64,000 nt of DNA. Origin: Halorubellus litoreus (GTDB lineage: Archaea > Halobacteriota > Halobacteria > Halobacteriales > Natrialbaceae). Positions 1-8,229 of this stretch are shown here, one piece after another. The stretch spans positions 434,001 to 498,000 of the forward strand of contig NZ_JAZAQL010000001.1 in NCBI RefSeq assembly GCF_037081675.1. The letters run 5' to 3'. The notes beneath the pieces are model-generated. The model was not told the DNA's origin, did no database searches, and was given only the letters and a program-made list of their open reading frames with translations. Each line of letters begins with the position of its first letter. Within the stretch, counting starts at the first letter, position 1. Both the position numbers and the translations under genes were made by a program.

Positions 1-1
1 G

Positions 2-730
2 TGGGAGGTCGAGAGCCTGGAGGCGGAGGTCGGCGAGTACGACCCCGAGGACGTCCCGGAGCACGACGCCGTCGTGGAGATGGTGGAGTGCTTCGAGGCG
101 GACATGGCGGCGATGGAGCCCGTGAACCAGCTCGCGATCGACGAGTACGACGAGGTCAAGGAAGCATTGGAGGAGTTGCTGTCGGGGAAGGAGACGCTCG
201 TCGAGGAACGCGACGGCATCCGCGAACGCATCGAGTCCTACGAGGCCCAGAAGAAGCAGACGTTCATGGACTCCTACGAGGCGATCAACGAGCAGTTCAC
301 GGACATCTTCGAGCGGTTGTCCGCTGGGACGGGGACGCTGCACCTGGAGGACGAGGACGACCCGTTCGACGGCGGGTTGACGATGAAGGCGCAGCCGGGC
401 GACAAACCCATCCAGCGCTTGGACGCGATGAGCGGCGGCGAGAAGTCCCTGACGGCGCTCGCCTTTATCTTCGCGATTCAGCGGCACAATCCGGCGCCGT
501 TCTACGCGCTCGACGAGGTGGACGCGTTCCTGGACGCGGCGAACGCGGAGCGCGTCGGGCAGATGGTCGACGAGCTCGCGGGCGCCGCGCAGTTCGTCGT
601 CGTCTCTCATCGGTCCGCGATGCTCGACCGCTCCGAGCGCGCGATCGGCGTGACGATGCAGGACAACAACGTGTCCGCGGTCACCGGCATCGACCTGGCG
701 GGCGGCGAGGAGGTGCCCGCGGATGACTAA
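2..730 (+). CDS. smc: Chromosome segregation ATPase Smc, C-terminal part (5' end outside window)
   Basis: This is the C-terminal end of a structural-maintenance-of-chromosomes ATPase, which compacts and segregates DNA together with ScpA. The reading frame is open from base 2, so the start lies upstream of the window. The visible part holds the end of a coiled coil, then the ABC signature LDAMSGGEKSLTALAF and a Walker B/D-loop FYALDEVDAFLDAAN, the standard Smc C-terminal head. The stop overlaps the scpA start by 8 bases, so the two are translationally coupled. Family assignment is secure; the N-terminal head and hinge cannot be judged here. Confidence 0.95.
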   Translation, partial: WEVESLEAEVGEYDPEDVPEHDAVVEMVECFEADMAAMEPVNQLAIDEYDEVKEALEELLSGKETLVEERDGIRERIESYEAQKKQTFMDSYEAINEQFTDIFERLSAGTGTLHLEDEDDPFDGGLTMKAQPGDKPIQRLDAMSGGEKSLTALAFIFAIQRHNPAPFYALDEVDAFLDAANAERVGQMVDELAGAAQFVVVSHRSAMLDRSERAIGVTMQDNNVSAVTGIDLAGGEEVPADD

Positions 731-1907
731 CGAGGACCGCGAGCGAAGCGAGGGGTCCTCGGAGACGCGAGCGGGGAGCGAAGCGACCCGCGAGCGCGCG
801 GACGAGGCGACTGACGCCGACGAGCGCGTCAGCGACGAGACGGCCGAGGAGACGCCTAGGGCTGACGGCGGGAACGACCCGGCGTCGATGCTCGACATCG
901 CGGGCCACGAGGACCGTGAGCGTCCCGGCGACGCGGACGACCCGTTCGGGGACGGTGACGACGCCGAGGGGAACGCGGACGCGGCCGACGCCGAGAGCGA
1001 CGACCCGTACGCTGACGCTGCCGATGCGGCGGACGCGGCCGCGGAGACGATGGACGAGGTGTTGCCGGACGAGGACGCGATGGCTGACGGCGACGAGGAC
1101 GAGGTCGAGCCCGTCGAGGTGCTCGTGAACCTCGCGGAGAGCGGCGAGATCGACCCGTGGGACATCGACGTGGTCACGGTGACGGACAAGTTCCTGGACG
1201 CGCTCGACGACGCGGACCTGCGGACGTCGGGGCGGGCGTTGTTCTACGCGAGCGTCCTGGTGCGGATGAAGGGCGACGAGCTCTTGCACGGGAGCGACGA
1301 GGAGGACGAGGAGGAGCTCGCGCCGTGGGAGCAGCCGTTCGCGGACGACCCTGCTGCGGCAGGCGGTGAGGGTGGCGAGGCGCCGAGCGACTTCGACCCG
1401 GTCGCGGCACTCGAGGACGAGATGGAGCGCCGGCTGGACCGCAAGCACGCGCGCGGGACGCCCGAGACGCTCGACGAGCTGGTGCGCGAGCTCCGGGAGG
1501 CCGAGCGCGGGTCGTGGTGGAAGCGCCGGCGCGAGTACGACACGAGCGACTCGCCGTCGGGGTACGGGCGCGGCGAGCAGACGCTCGACTATCGGTCGGC
1601 GGACGACTTCCGCGTGGACGACGAGCCGACGGAGGCGGACGTGACTGGGACGACCCACGAGGAGGACATCGAGTCCGTCATCGAGGACGTGGAGGCGACG
1701 CTCCGCGAGCACTACGACGCGGGCCGCGACGAGGTCCTGTTCCGCGAGGTCGCGGCCGCGTACGGGTCGCGCGTGCAGACGTTCCTCGCGGTCCTGTTCA
1801 TGAGTCACCGGGGGACCGTGCGGCTCCAGCAGGACGAGTTGTTCGGCGACCTGTGGGTGCAGGACCCGAACGCGGCGACGGTGAGTGAGAGCGCGACCGC
1901 GGACTGA
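723..1907 (+). CDS. scpA: Segregation and condensation protein ScpA
   Basis: This is the kleisin subunit that bridges the Smc heads. The first ~115 residues are a low-complexity, very acidic extension (runs of Asp, Glu and Ala). The conserved ScpA N-terminal domain follows (VEVLVNLAESGEIDPWDIDV, then LFYASVLVRMKGDELL). The C-terminal winged helix is at the end (VQTFLAVLFMSHRGTVRLQQ). Length is 394 residues, longer than bacterial ScpA because of the acidic arm. The ATG lies inside the end of smc. No scpB follows within the next kilobase. The assignment is firm; the exact start within the acidic region is less certain but is supported by the overlap. Confidence 0.93.
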   Translation: MTNEDRERSEGSSETRAGSEATRERADEATDADERVSDETAEETPRADGGNDPASMLDIAGHEDRERPGDADDPFGDGDDAEGNADAADAESDDPYADAADAADAAAETMDEVLPDEDAMADGDEDEVEPVEVLVNLAESGEIDPWDIDVVTVTDKFLDALDDADLRTSGRALFYASVLVRMKGDELLHGSDEEDEEELAPWEQPFADDPAAAGGEGGEAPSDFDPVAALEDEMERRLDRKHARGTPETLDELVRELREAERGSWWKRRREYDTSDSPSGYGRGEQTLDYRSADDFRVDDEPTEADVTGTTHEEDIESVIEDVEATLREHYDAGRDEVLFREVAAAYGSRVQTFLAVLFMSHRGTVRLQQDELFGDLWVQDPNAATVSESATAD

Positions 1908-1994
1908 CGTAGACCGGGTTCTGTGGCTGCCGGTTCGGTGGTCGTGTGGCGCTGTTACTGGATCTCGGTGGCGGCGGCACGCACCCCGCTACAG

Positions 1995-2014
1995 TGCCAT
2001 GTCAAGACATGGCA
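1995..2014. promoter_or_regulatory. Perfect inverted repeat upstream of zinc-finger gene
   Basis: Two 9-base arms (TGCCATGTC and GACATGGCA) are separated by AA. The repeat ends 35 bases before the ATG at 2049. A TATA-like CTTATT follows directly at 2018-2023, the right distance for a leaderless start. A palindrome abutting the BRE/TATA position is a plausible repressor or activator site. Its binding protein is unknown. Confidence 0.5.
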
Positions 2015-2048
2015 TGACTTATTGCGGTGGGGGTCGTAGTTCGTTCGC

Positions 2049-2252
2049 ATGTCCCGAAGCGCAGGCGGGTCGTCGCTCATCGACCGACTCAACGACCGCT
2101 ACGAGGGGACCGATCTCACCTGCCCCGAGTGCGGGTACCACGACGAGGACGGCAGTTGGCGTGCGTCGACCAACGGCCGCCGGATCGACTACCGCCACCT
2201 CTGTCCGAGCTGCGGGAACAACCGCATCCGGACCGTCACCCTTCGCGACTGA
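2049..2252 (+). CDS. Small two-CPxCG zinc-finger protein (HVO_0649-like)
   Basis: This 67-residue protein has two knuckles, CPECG near residue 24 and CPSCG near residue 53, which together would bind one zinc. Such zinc-finger microproteins are abundant in haloarchaea, and this one resembles the family labelled HVO_0649 there (from memory, not searched). The ATG lies ~26 bases after a TATA-like element, so the mRNA is probably leaderless. A perfect palindrome sits just upstream of that element, so expression may be specifically controlled. The function is unknown; a nucleic-acid or protein-binding regulator is possible. Confidence 0.8.
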   Translation: MSRSAGGSSLIDRLNDRYEGTDLTCPECGYHDEDGSWRASTNGRRIDYRHLCPSCGNNRIRTVTLRD

Positions 2253-2377
2253 CGCTCTCGGCGGTGGACCGTCGCGTTCACGGATGGTAACCACCTGACG
2301 CCACCCGGCGGGTTCCGGTTCGAATCCCGTCGCGAGCTGGCGTGGAGCTGGGTGCGTCTCCGCCAGTAACCGTGTAG

Positions 2378-2394
2378 TGGCGATTTTTGCGCCA
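2378..2394 (+). promoter_or_regulatory. Promoter with flanking inverted repeat, E1 operon
   Basis: The AT-rich core ATTTTTG at 2383-2389 is flanked by TGGCG and CGCCA. It lies 25-41 bases before the E1 alpha ATG at 2419, where a haloarchaeal TATA box is expected. The short palindrome over the core could be an operator, but the arms are only five bases and may be chance. Confidence 0.4.
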
Positions 2395-2418
2395 GCCCGA
2401 CGTCTGGTATGGTGTATC

Positions 2419-3462
2419 ATGCCAAGCGAATCAGTCCTGCGGTCGATGTACGAGGACATGGTGACGGCGCGCTACTACGAGGAGCGCCTCCAGGAGGAGT
2501 ACATGGAGGGCAAACAGCCCGCGTTCGACATCTCCGCCGGTCCGATACCGGGTGAACTCCACCTCGCCGCCGGTCACGAGGCCTCGGGCGCCGGCGTCTG
2601 CGCGCACCTCCGCGACGACGACACCGTCACCGCGCCGCACCGACCGCACCACATCGCCATCGCGAAGGGCGTCGACCTGAAGCGGATGACCGCCGAGATA
2701 TTCGGGCGCGAGACAGGGCTCTCGAAGGGGAAGGGCGGCCACATGCACCTGTTCGACCCGGACGTGAACTTCGCGTGCAGTGGCATCATCGCACAGGGCT
2801 GTCCGCCCGCGGTCGGCGCGGCACTGGCGGCGAAGAAGCGCAACACGGACGCAGTCGCGGTCGCGTTCCTCGGCGAGGGCGCCATCGACCAGGGCGGGTT
2901 CCTCGAGTCGCTGAACTTCGCGAGCGTCCAGAACCTCCCCGTCGTGTTCGTCGTCGAGGACAACGACTGGGCGATCAGCATGCCCAAGGAACGCGTCACG
3001 GACGTCCGCGACGGCTCGAAGCGCGCCGACGGCTTCGAGATGCACGGCGAGCGCGTCGACCACGACGACGCCATCGACGTCTACGAGGCCGCCGAGCGAG
3101 CGGTCGGGCGCGCTCGCGACGGGAACGGCCCGACGCTACTGGAGGTACAGGTGCATCGCCGCATGGGTCACTTCATGGGCGACGCCGAGGGGTACCGGCC
3201 CGAGGCCGACGTCGAACGCCACAAGGCGCGGGACTCCATCGAACGACTCGCCGAGGACCTCCGGAAGTACGGCGTGACCGGCGACGAGGTCGACGAGATA
3301 CGCGAGGGGGCGGAGAATCGCGTCGACCACGCCATCGACTGGGCGAAGGAGCAGCCAGAGCCCGACCCGAGCGCAGCGCACGAGGACGTGTTCGCGAACC
3401 CACCGGCGGGCGCGGCCGGCGAGACGTCTACGACCGCGGCGACCGACGGAGGTGAGGAGTGA
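2419..3462 (+). CDS. Thiamine-diphosphate 2-oxoacid/acetoin dehydrogenase E1 component, alpha subunit
   Basis: This is the alpha subunit of a ThDP-dependent E1 that decarboxylates a 2-oxoacid (or acetoin) and passes the acyl group to a lipoyl arm. The 347-residue protein carries family blocks HRPHHIAIAKG, GLSKGKGGHMHLF and the cofactor region from GEGAIDQGGF to VEDNDWAISMP. The usual ThDP motif GDG...NN reads GEG...DN here, which is unusual. The start at 2419 was chosen because it matches the family N-terminus and lies after the promoter-like element; an ATG at 2377 falls in that promoter. The stop overlaps the E1 beta ATG (TGATG). The substrate cannot be told from sequence. Confidence 0.9.
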   Translation: MPSESVLRSMYEDMVTARYYEERLQEEYMEGKQPAFDISAGPIPGELHLAAGHEASGAGVCAHLRDDDTVTAPHRPHHIAIAKGVDLKRMTAEIFGRETGLSKGKGGHMHLFDPDVNFACSGIIAQGCPPAVGAALAAKKRNTDAVAVAFLGEGAIDQGGFLESLNFASVQNLPVVFVVEDNDWAISMPKERVTDVRDGSKRADGFEMHGERVDHDDAIDVYEAAERAVGRARDGNGPTLLEVQVHRRMGHFMGDAEGYRPEADVERHKARDSIERLAEDLRKYGVTGDEVDEIREGAENRVDHAIDWAKEQPEPDPSAAHEDVFANPPAGAAGETSTTAATDGGEE

Positions 3463-4484
3463 TGGCCCAAACGCAGGAGGCCGCCGAGCGCGAACTCACG
3501 ATGAGTCGCGCGATGGTCGAAGCGGTCGCGAGCGAGATGCGCGAGAACGACGAGGTGTTCCTCATGGGCGAGGACGTCGCGGACTACGGCGGCATCTTCA
3601 GTTCCGCAACCGACCTCGCCGACGAGTTCGGGCACGACCGCGTGATGGACGTCCCCATCTCGGAGACGAGTTACATCGGCGCGGGCGTCGGCGCCGCACA
3701 GGCCGGGATGCGCCCCATCGTGGAACTGATGTTCGTCGACTTCTTCGGCGTCGCGATGGACCAGATCTACAACAACATGGCGAAGAACACCTACATGTCC
3801 GGGGGGTCGGTGAACGTCCCGATGGTGCTCACCGCCGCCGTCGGCGGGACGTACAACGACGCCGCACAGCACTCCCAGACGCTGTACGGGACGTTCGCGC
3901 ACCTCCCCGGCATGAAGGTGGTCGTCCCGAGCACGGCGTACGACGCGAAGGGCCTGATGCATTCCGCCATCAGGGACGACGACCCGGTCGTGTACATGTT
4001 CCACAAGCGCCTGATGGGCCTGGGCTGGATGCCGTCGCCGACCGGCCCGAAGACCGACGTCCCCGAGGATCCGTACGAGATTCCGTTCGGCGAGGCCGAC
4101 GTGAAGCGCGAGGGCTCGGACGTGACCGTCGTGACGCTCGGCCTTCACGTCCACCGCGCGCTGGAGGCCGCGGACGCGCTCGCCGACGACGACATCGACG
4201 CCGAGGTGCTCGACTTGCGGACGCTCGTGCCGCTCGACACCGACGCCGTCCTCGACTCCGTCCGGAAGACGGGCCACCTGGTCGTCGTCGACGAGGACTA
4301 CCGGTCGTTCGGCGTGACGAGCGAGATAGCGGCGCTCGCCGCCGAGCACGCGCTCGACGACCTCGAGTCCGTCCGGCGCGTCGCCGTCCCGGACGTCCCC
4401 ATCCCGTACGCCCGACCGCTCGAGGACGAGGTCATCCCGGGCGTCGACGACATCGAAGCCGCGGTCCGCGACACCCAGGAATGA
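3462..4484 (+). CDS. Thiamine-diphosphate 2-oxoacid/acetoin dehydrogenase E1 component, beta subunit
   Basis: This 340-residue beta subunit completes the alpha2-beta2 E1. Typical blocks are GEDVADYGG, the DVPISETSYIGAGVGAAQAG segment, and the C-terminal transketolase domain with LDLRTLVPLDTDAV and a GHLVVVDEDYRSFG strand. It starts on the ATG that shares its A with the alpha stop codon and ends in an ATGA overlap with the lipoyl gene, so all three proteins should be made in fixed ratio. The relatives are AcoB, BkdA2 and PdhB types, and the best substrate is unresolved. Confidence 0.92.
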   Translation: MAQTQEAAERELTMSRAMVEAVASEMRENDEVFLMGEDVADYGGIFSSATDLADEFGHDRVMDVPISETSYIGAGVGAAQAGMRPIVELMFVDFFGVAMDQIYNNMAKNTYMSGGSVNVPMVLTAAVGGTYNDAAQHSQTLYGTFAHLPGMKVVVPSTAYDAKGLMHSAIRDDDPVVYMFHKRLMGLGWMPSPTGPKTDVPEDPYEIPFGEADVKREGSDVTVVTLGLHVHRALEAADALADDDIDAEVLDLRTLVPLDTDAVLDSVRKTGHLVVVDEDYRSFGVTSEIAALAAEHALDDLESVRRVAVPDVPIPYARPLEDEVIPGVDDIEAAVRDTQE

Positions 4485-4765
4485 GCGGGACGAGCGACAC
4501 CGAGTCGGCGGGCGAACGCGTCGCGGTCACGCTCGCGTCCGTGTGGCCCGAGGACGCCGACGACATCGACGAGGGCGTCGTCGCGAACTGGTTCGTCCGC
4601 GAGGGCGCGACCGTCGACGCGGGCGACACGCTCTGCGAGATACAGATAGAGAAGGTCAGCATCGACGTCCCCGCACCCGTCGCGGGCGTCGTCGACGAGG
4701 TCGTGCTCGGCGAGAACGACGAGTTCACGCGCGACGACACCCTCGCGTACGTCCGACCGGCCTGA
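4481..4765 (+). CDS. Free-standing lipoyl (biotinyl/lipoyl attachment) domain protein
   Basis: This 94-residue protein is a single lipoyl domain. The attachment lysine is K58 in EIQIEKVSIDVPAPVAG, the position of the usual TDKA loop, and there is a second hairpin at the end. It has no subunit-binding or acyltransferase domain, so it is not an E2. The ATGA overlap with E1 beta shows it belongs to the same operon and is the likely lipoyl acceptor for that E1. No E2, E3 or lipoate ligase gene is in the window. A biotin carrier is less likely, because the EAMKM signature is absent. Confidence 0.85.
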   Translation: MSGTSDTESAGERVAVTLASVWPEDADDIDEGVVANWFVREGATVDAGDTLCEIQIEKVSIDVPAPVAGVVDEVVLGENDEFTRDDTLAYVRPA

Positions 4766-4779
4766 GGACCGCGTCGCCG

Positions 4780-5250
4780 TCACTCACCAGCGACCGCGTC
4801 GGCGTCCCCACTCGCTTCGCACGCGGCGCAGTCCCGGCGGTACTGCCAGTAGAGCAGCCCCGCGAACAGCGCGACGCTCGCGACGCCGAGGTACGGCCGG
4901 AGCGGGTCGAAGTGCGTCATGAGCGCGGACGAACTGAACAGCGCCAGCAGGACGGCGTTACAGATCGGGCACCCGAACGCGAGGACGCCGGCGGCGACGC
5001 TCCCCGCGGCGTACCCGTCACCGAGCGGGTCGGCGACGCGCGAGCGCTGGTAGACGAACGCGCCCGCGAACGCGGCGGTCGCGACGAGGAACGCGTAGTC
5101 CGCGAGCGTTCGCTCGACCATGCGGACGTAGACGGGGTTCGGAATGAGGCCCGTCACGGTCCCGAAGACGAGGAACGCGCCGACGCCGACGGCCACGGCT
5201 CTCGCGACGCCGGAGCGAACGACCGCGGAGGGACGCGGCAGCGACGACAT
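4780..5250 (-). CDS. Integral membrane protein with CPIC motif
   Basis: This 156-residue protein has about four hydrophobic segments. A cysteine pair (FGCPICNAVLLALF) sits in or next to the third, and another (RDCAACEAS) lies near the C-terminus. Cysteine pairs in a membrane protein suggest metal binding or thiol exchange, but I do not recognise a characterised family. It converges on the lipoyl gene from the other strand with a 14-base gap and lies just downstream of mtnP on its own strand. Coding is supported by clear membrane periodicity. Confidence 0.75.
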   Translation of the reverse strand: MSSLPRPSAVVRSGVARAVAVGVGAFLVFGTVTGLIPNPVYVRMVERTLADYAFLVATAAFAGAFVYQRSRVADPLGDGYAAGSVAAGVLAFGCPICNAVLLALFSSSALMTHFDPLRPYLGVASVALFAGLLYWQYRRDCAACEASGDADAVAGE

Positions 5251-5261
5251 CGGCCGTCGCC

Positions 5262-6116
5262 TCAGAGGTAGTCGCCGGCGAGCAGTTCCACGCGCTCTCT
5301 GGTCTCCTCCGGAATCGCCTCGGTCGGCGTGTTGACCGTGCCCTCCAACGCGGACCAGGCGTCGCTCTCGAAGTCCTCTGGCATCGTCCGCACGGCCTCC
5401 TCGACGACGGCGTTGATGGACTCCTGGTTCGCGGCGGCGTTGTCCAGCACTTCCTGGAGCGTCACCTCGTTGTCCGCCTTCCAGACGTCGTAGTCCGTGA
5501 CGCCCGTGACGGTCGCGTACGCGAGTTCGGCCTCCCGTGCGAGCTTCGCCTCCGGAATAGCGGTCATGCCGACGACGTCCCAGCCCTGCTCGCGGTAGAA
5601 CTCGCTCTCGGCGCGCGTCGAGTACTGCGGGCCCTCGATGCAGACGTACGTCCCGTCCTCCTCGACGGTGGCGTCGTGGTCCGCGGACTCGGCGGCGTCC
5701 GCGAGGTGCGACTTGAGCGCGGGGTCGTAGGGGTCCGCGAACCCCATGTGGACGACCATGCCGTCGCCGAAGAACGTGTGCTCGCGCTGGCTCGTCCGGT
5801 CGAAGATCTGGTCGGGAACGAGGAGCGCGCGCGGCGGGAGGTCCTCGCGGAGGCTCCCGACGGCGTTCGTGGAGATGACGCGGTCGACGCCCGCGTCCTT
5901 GAGGGCATAGACGTTCGCTTTGTACGGCGCGTTCGTCGGTGTGTGCTGGTGGTCGGGGCCGTGCCGCGGCAGGAACACGACGTCCTTCCCGTGGAGCGTA
6001 CCGACGGTGAGGTCGTCGCTCGGTTCGCCGAACGGCGTGGTCACGCTTCGCTTCTCGACGTCTTCCAGGGGGAGCGCCTCGTAGATGCCGCTCCCACCGA
6101 TGATGCCGATGGACAT
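5262..6116 (-). CDS. mtnP: S-methyl-5'-thioadenosine phosphorylase
   Basis: This enzyme phosphorolyses methylthioadenosine to adenine and methylthioribose-1-phosphate in the cytosol (purine and methionine salvage). The 284-residue protein starts at the ATG giving MSIGIIGGSGIYE. It has the phosphate-binding RHGPDHQHTP segment, the NAVGSL block and the MTAIPEAKLAREAELAYA block characteristic of the MTAP/PNP class. The frame is open further upstream, but ACTTAAATCC about 27 bases before this ATG is a good TATA box for a leaderless start. A methylthioinosine-specific variant cannot be excluded without comparing the base pocket. Confidence 0.92.
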   Translation of the reverse strand: MSIGIIGGSGIYEALPLEDVEKRSVTTPFGEPSDDLTVGTLHGKDVVFLPRHGPDHQHTPTNAPYKANVYALKDAGVDRVISTNAVGSLREDLPPRALLVPDQIFDRTSQREHTFFGDGMVVHMGFADPYDPALKSHLADAAESADHDATVEEDGTYVCIEGPQYSTRAESEFYREQGWDVVGMTAIPEAKLAREAELAYATVTGVTDYDVWKADNEVTLQEVLDNAAANQESINAVVEEAVRTMPEDFESDAWSALEGTVNTPTEAIPEETRERVELLAGDYL

Positions 6117-6172
6117 ACCACGGCGTTCCCTCGCCGCGGATTTAAGTGCGACGAGTCGGTGGCGTCGTGGGG

Positions 6173-6664
6173 TCAGTCCCTCGACCGGCCGCGCTCGACG
6201 GGGTCGACGAGCGCCCGGACGCGGGCTGGGACGTCGATGGACACGACGACGCCGGCGGCGAGGTACGCGAGGACGGCGGCACCGACGGTCCACGCCGTCG
6301 ACGGCTCGCCGAGGGCGCCACCGGCCGCGGCCTGGGCCGCGAAGAACGACGAGACCGCCGCGAGCGAGAGCGCAGCGGTGGTGCGAACGGCGACGTCGCG
6401 GTCGACCGCCACGGCGGCCAGCCCGAGCGTCGTGCCGCCGACGAGCCACACGGGGCCGACGTCGAGTGCGTCGACGACGAACGCGAACGGGACGAGGCCG
6501 ACCGACAGCGCGAGCCAGTGCGCGACGAACCGCGCCGCGGCGGCGAGTACCGACCGGCCACGGGGCGAACTTTCGGGGGACACGACCGGTCCGTCGAACG
6601 CCTCGGCGAAAAATCCCGTCGATGGACGAGAGAGCACGTCCTCGACGTTGCGACGCGCTAACAA
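6173..6664 (-). CDS. Predicted membrane protein, unknown function
   Basis: This 163-residue protein has about four hydrophobic segments: around residues 43-65 (FVAHWLALSVGLVPFAFVVD), 72-88, 95-112 and 128-148. It ends in a charged tail. No catalytic motif is visible and I do not recognise the family. The start is uncertain: the first ATG gives a 40-residue polar N-terminus. It lies upstream of mtnP on the same strand with a 56-base gap that holds the mtnP promoter, so it is probably a separate unit. Confidence 0.65.
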   Translation of the reverse strand: MLARRNVEDVLSRPSTGFFAEAFDGPVVSPESSPRGRSVLAAAARFVAHWLALSVGLVPFAFVVDALDVGPVWLVGGTTLGLAAVAVDRDVAVRTTAALSLAAVSSFFAAQAAAGGALGEPSTAWTVGAAVLAYLAAGVVVSIDVPARVRALVDPVERGRSRD

Positions 6665-6706
6665 GGGCTACGAGCCTTCTTACGGGCCGGAAGCGTTTCG
6701 GTTCGT

Positions 6707-8185
6707 ATGACCGAGAATCGCGAGTTGACCAAGGGAGACCTCCTCGGACCGATGGTGGCGCTGGCGTGGCCGATGATCGTCATCCAGCTGCTGCAGGTGG
6801 CGTACAACGTCGCGGACACGTTCTGGCTCGGCGCGCTGTCGGCGGACGCGGTCGGCGCGCTCAGTCTCGCGTTCCCCATCATCTTCCTCCTCATCTCGGT
6901 CGGCGGCGGGTTCACCGCCGCGGGCGCCATCCTCGTCGCCCAGCACACGGGCGCGGGCGGCGACGACGCCGCCGGGAAGGTCGCCGGCCAGACGCTCACG
7001 TTCGTCCTCGGCGTCTCGGTCGTCCTCGCCGTCCTTGGCTTCCTCGTCACGGACGCGATGCTCGGCCTGTTCCCCGCGGACCCCGAGACGAAAGCCCGGG
7101 TCATCCCGCTCGCCGCGGACTACATGCGGCTGTTCTTCCTCGGCAGCCCCGCGCTCTTCGGGTTCTTCGTCTTCGTCAGCCTGCTACGCGGGTACGGGAA
7201 CACCCGGACGCCGATGCGGATCATGTTCGTCTCGGTCGTCGTGAACGTCGTCATCGACCCGCTGCTCATCTTCGGGTTCCCGGCGCTCGGGATTCCCGCG
7301 ATGGGCATCGAGGGCGCCGCGGTCGCGACCGTCCTCAGTCGCGCCATCGCCGCCGTGCTCGGGTTCTACGTCCTCTTCGGGACGACCGTCGGCCCGACAA
7401 TCGAACGCGCGCACCTCGTCCCCGACCTCGACTCCATCGCGGAGATCGTGCGCGTCGGCGTCCCCTCGGCGCTCGAACAGTCGATGGCGTCGCTCGCGAT
7501 GGTCACCCTCACCGCGATGATCGCGACGTTCCCGCCCGCCGTCGTCGCCGCGTACGGCCTCGGGAACCGCCTCATCTCGCTCGTGTTCCTCCCCGCGATG
7601 GGACTCGGGCAGGCGACGAACACGGTCGTCGGCCAGAACCTCGGCGCGGACAAACCCGAGCGCGCCGCACGAGCGACGTGGCTCGCCGCGAAACTCGTCG
7701 CCGTCGTCATGCTCGTCGTCGCCGTCGTCGCGCTCGCGTTCGCCGAACCCATCGTCTCCGTCTTCCTCCGCACCGAGTCCGCGACCGCGACCGAGACCAT
7801 CCGTCTCGGCGCCGAGTACCTGCGCGTGATGGCGGTCGCGTTCTCGTTCGTCGGCGCGTTCCAGGTGTTCCTCGGCGCGTTCCGCGGCGCCGGCGACACG
7901 AAGACCGCGCTCGCGTTCAGCGCCGTCGCACTCTGGGCCGTCCGCGTCCCCGTGACGTTCGCGCTCGCCATCGCCGGCGACTTCGGCGCGACCGGCATCT
8001 GGATCGCGGTCGCCGTCGGCGACGTCGTCGGCTGCCTCGCCGCGATGGCGTGGTTCACGCGCGGCACGTGGAAGGACAGCGTCGTCGACCGCGACAGCGA
8101 TACCGACGACTCGAGAACGAGCGAATCGACGACGACCGACGACGCGACCGGCTCCCCGAGCGACCCCGTCGCGACCGACGACTGA
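6707..8185 (+). CDS. MATE family multidrug/cation exporter
   Basis: This 492-residue protein has twelve predicted membrane helices in two homologous halves. Its N-terminus (LGPMVALAWPMIVIQLLQ, then YNVADTFWLG) is the standard MATE/NorM-type entry. Members export drugs or organic cations in exchange for Na+ or H+. The C-terminal ~35 residues form a hydrophilic Ser/Thr/Asp tail. A TATA-like CTTACGG lies ~30 bases before the ATG, pointing to a leaderless transcript. The substrate is unknown, and there is no regulator next to it. Confidence 0.9.
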   Translation: MTENRELTKGDLLGPMVALAWPMIVIQLLQVAYNVADTFWLGALSADAVGALSLAFPIIFLLISVGGGFTAAGAILVAQHTGAGGDDAAGKVAGQTLTFVLGVSVVLAVLGFLVTDAMLGLFPADPETKARVIPLAADYMRLFFLGSPALFGFFVFVSLLRGYGNTRTPMRIMFVSVVVNVVIDPLLIFGFPALGIPAMGIEGAAVATVLSRAIAAVLGFYVLFGTTVGPTIERAHLVPDLDSIAEIVRVGVPSALEQSMASLAMVTLTAMIATFPPAVVAAYGLGNRLISLVFLPAMGLGQATNTVVGQNLGADKPERAARATWLAAKLVAVVMLVVAVVALAFAEPIVSVFLRTESATATETIRLGAEYLRVMAVAFSFVGAFQVFLGAFRGAGDTKTALAFSAVALWAVRVPVTFALAIAGDFGATGIWIAVAVGDVVGCLAAMAWFTRGTWKDSVVDRDSDTDDSRTSESTTTDDATGSPSDPVATDD

Positions 8186-8229
8186 CGAACCCCCGCACCT
8201 GTCACCCTCCCGCAATCGTCCGCGGACCC

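Noticed and set aside
2253..2345. tRNA gene
   Set aside because: Only the T-arm consensus is present; acceptor and T stems mispair and no D-arm or anticodon arm can be drawn.
5262..6449. N-terminally extended form of MTA phosphorylase
   Set aside because: The extra 111 residues are Arg-rich and overlap the promoter and the next gene; the ATG at 6116 fits family length and TATA spacing.
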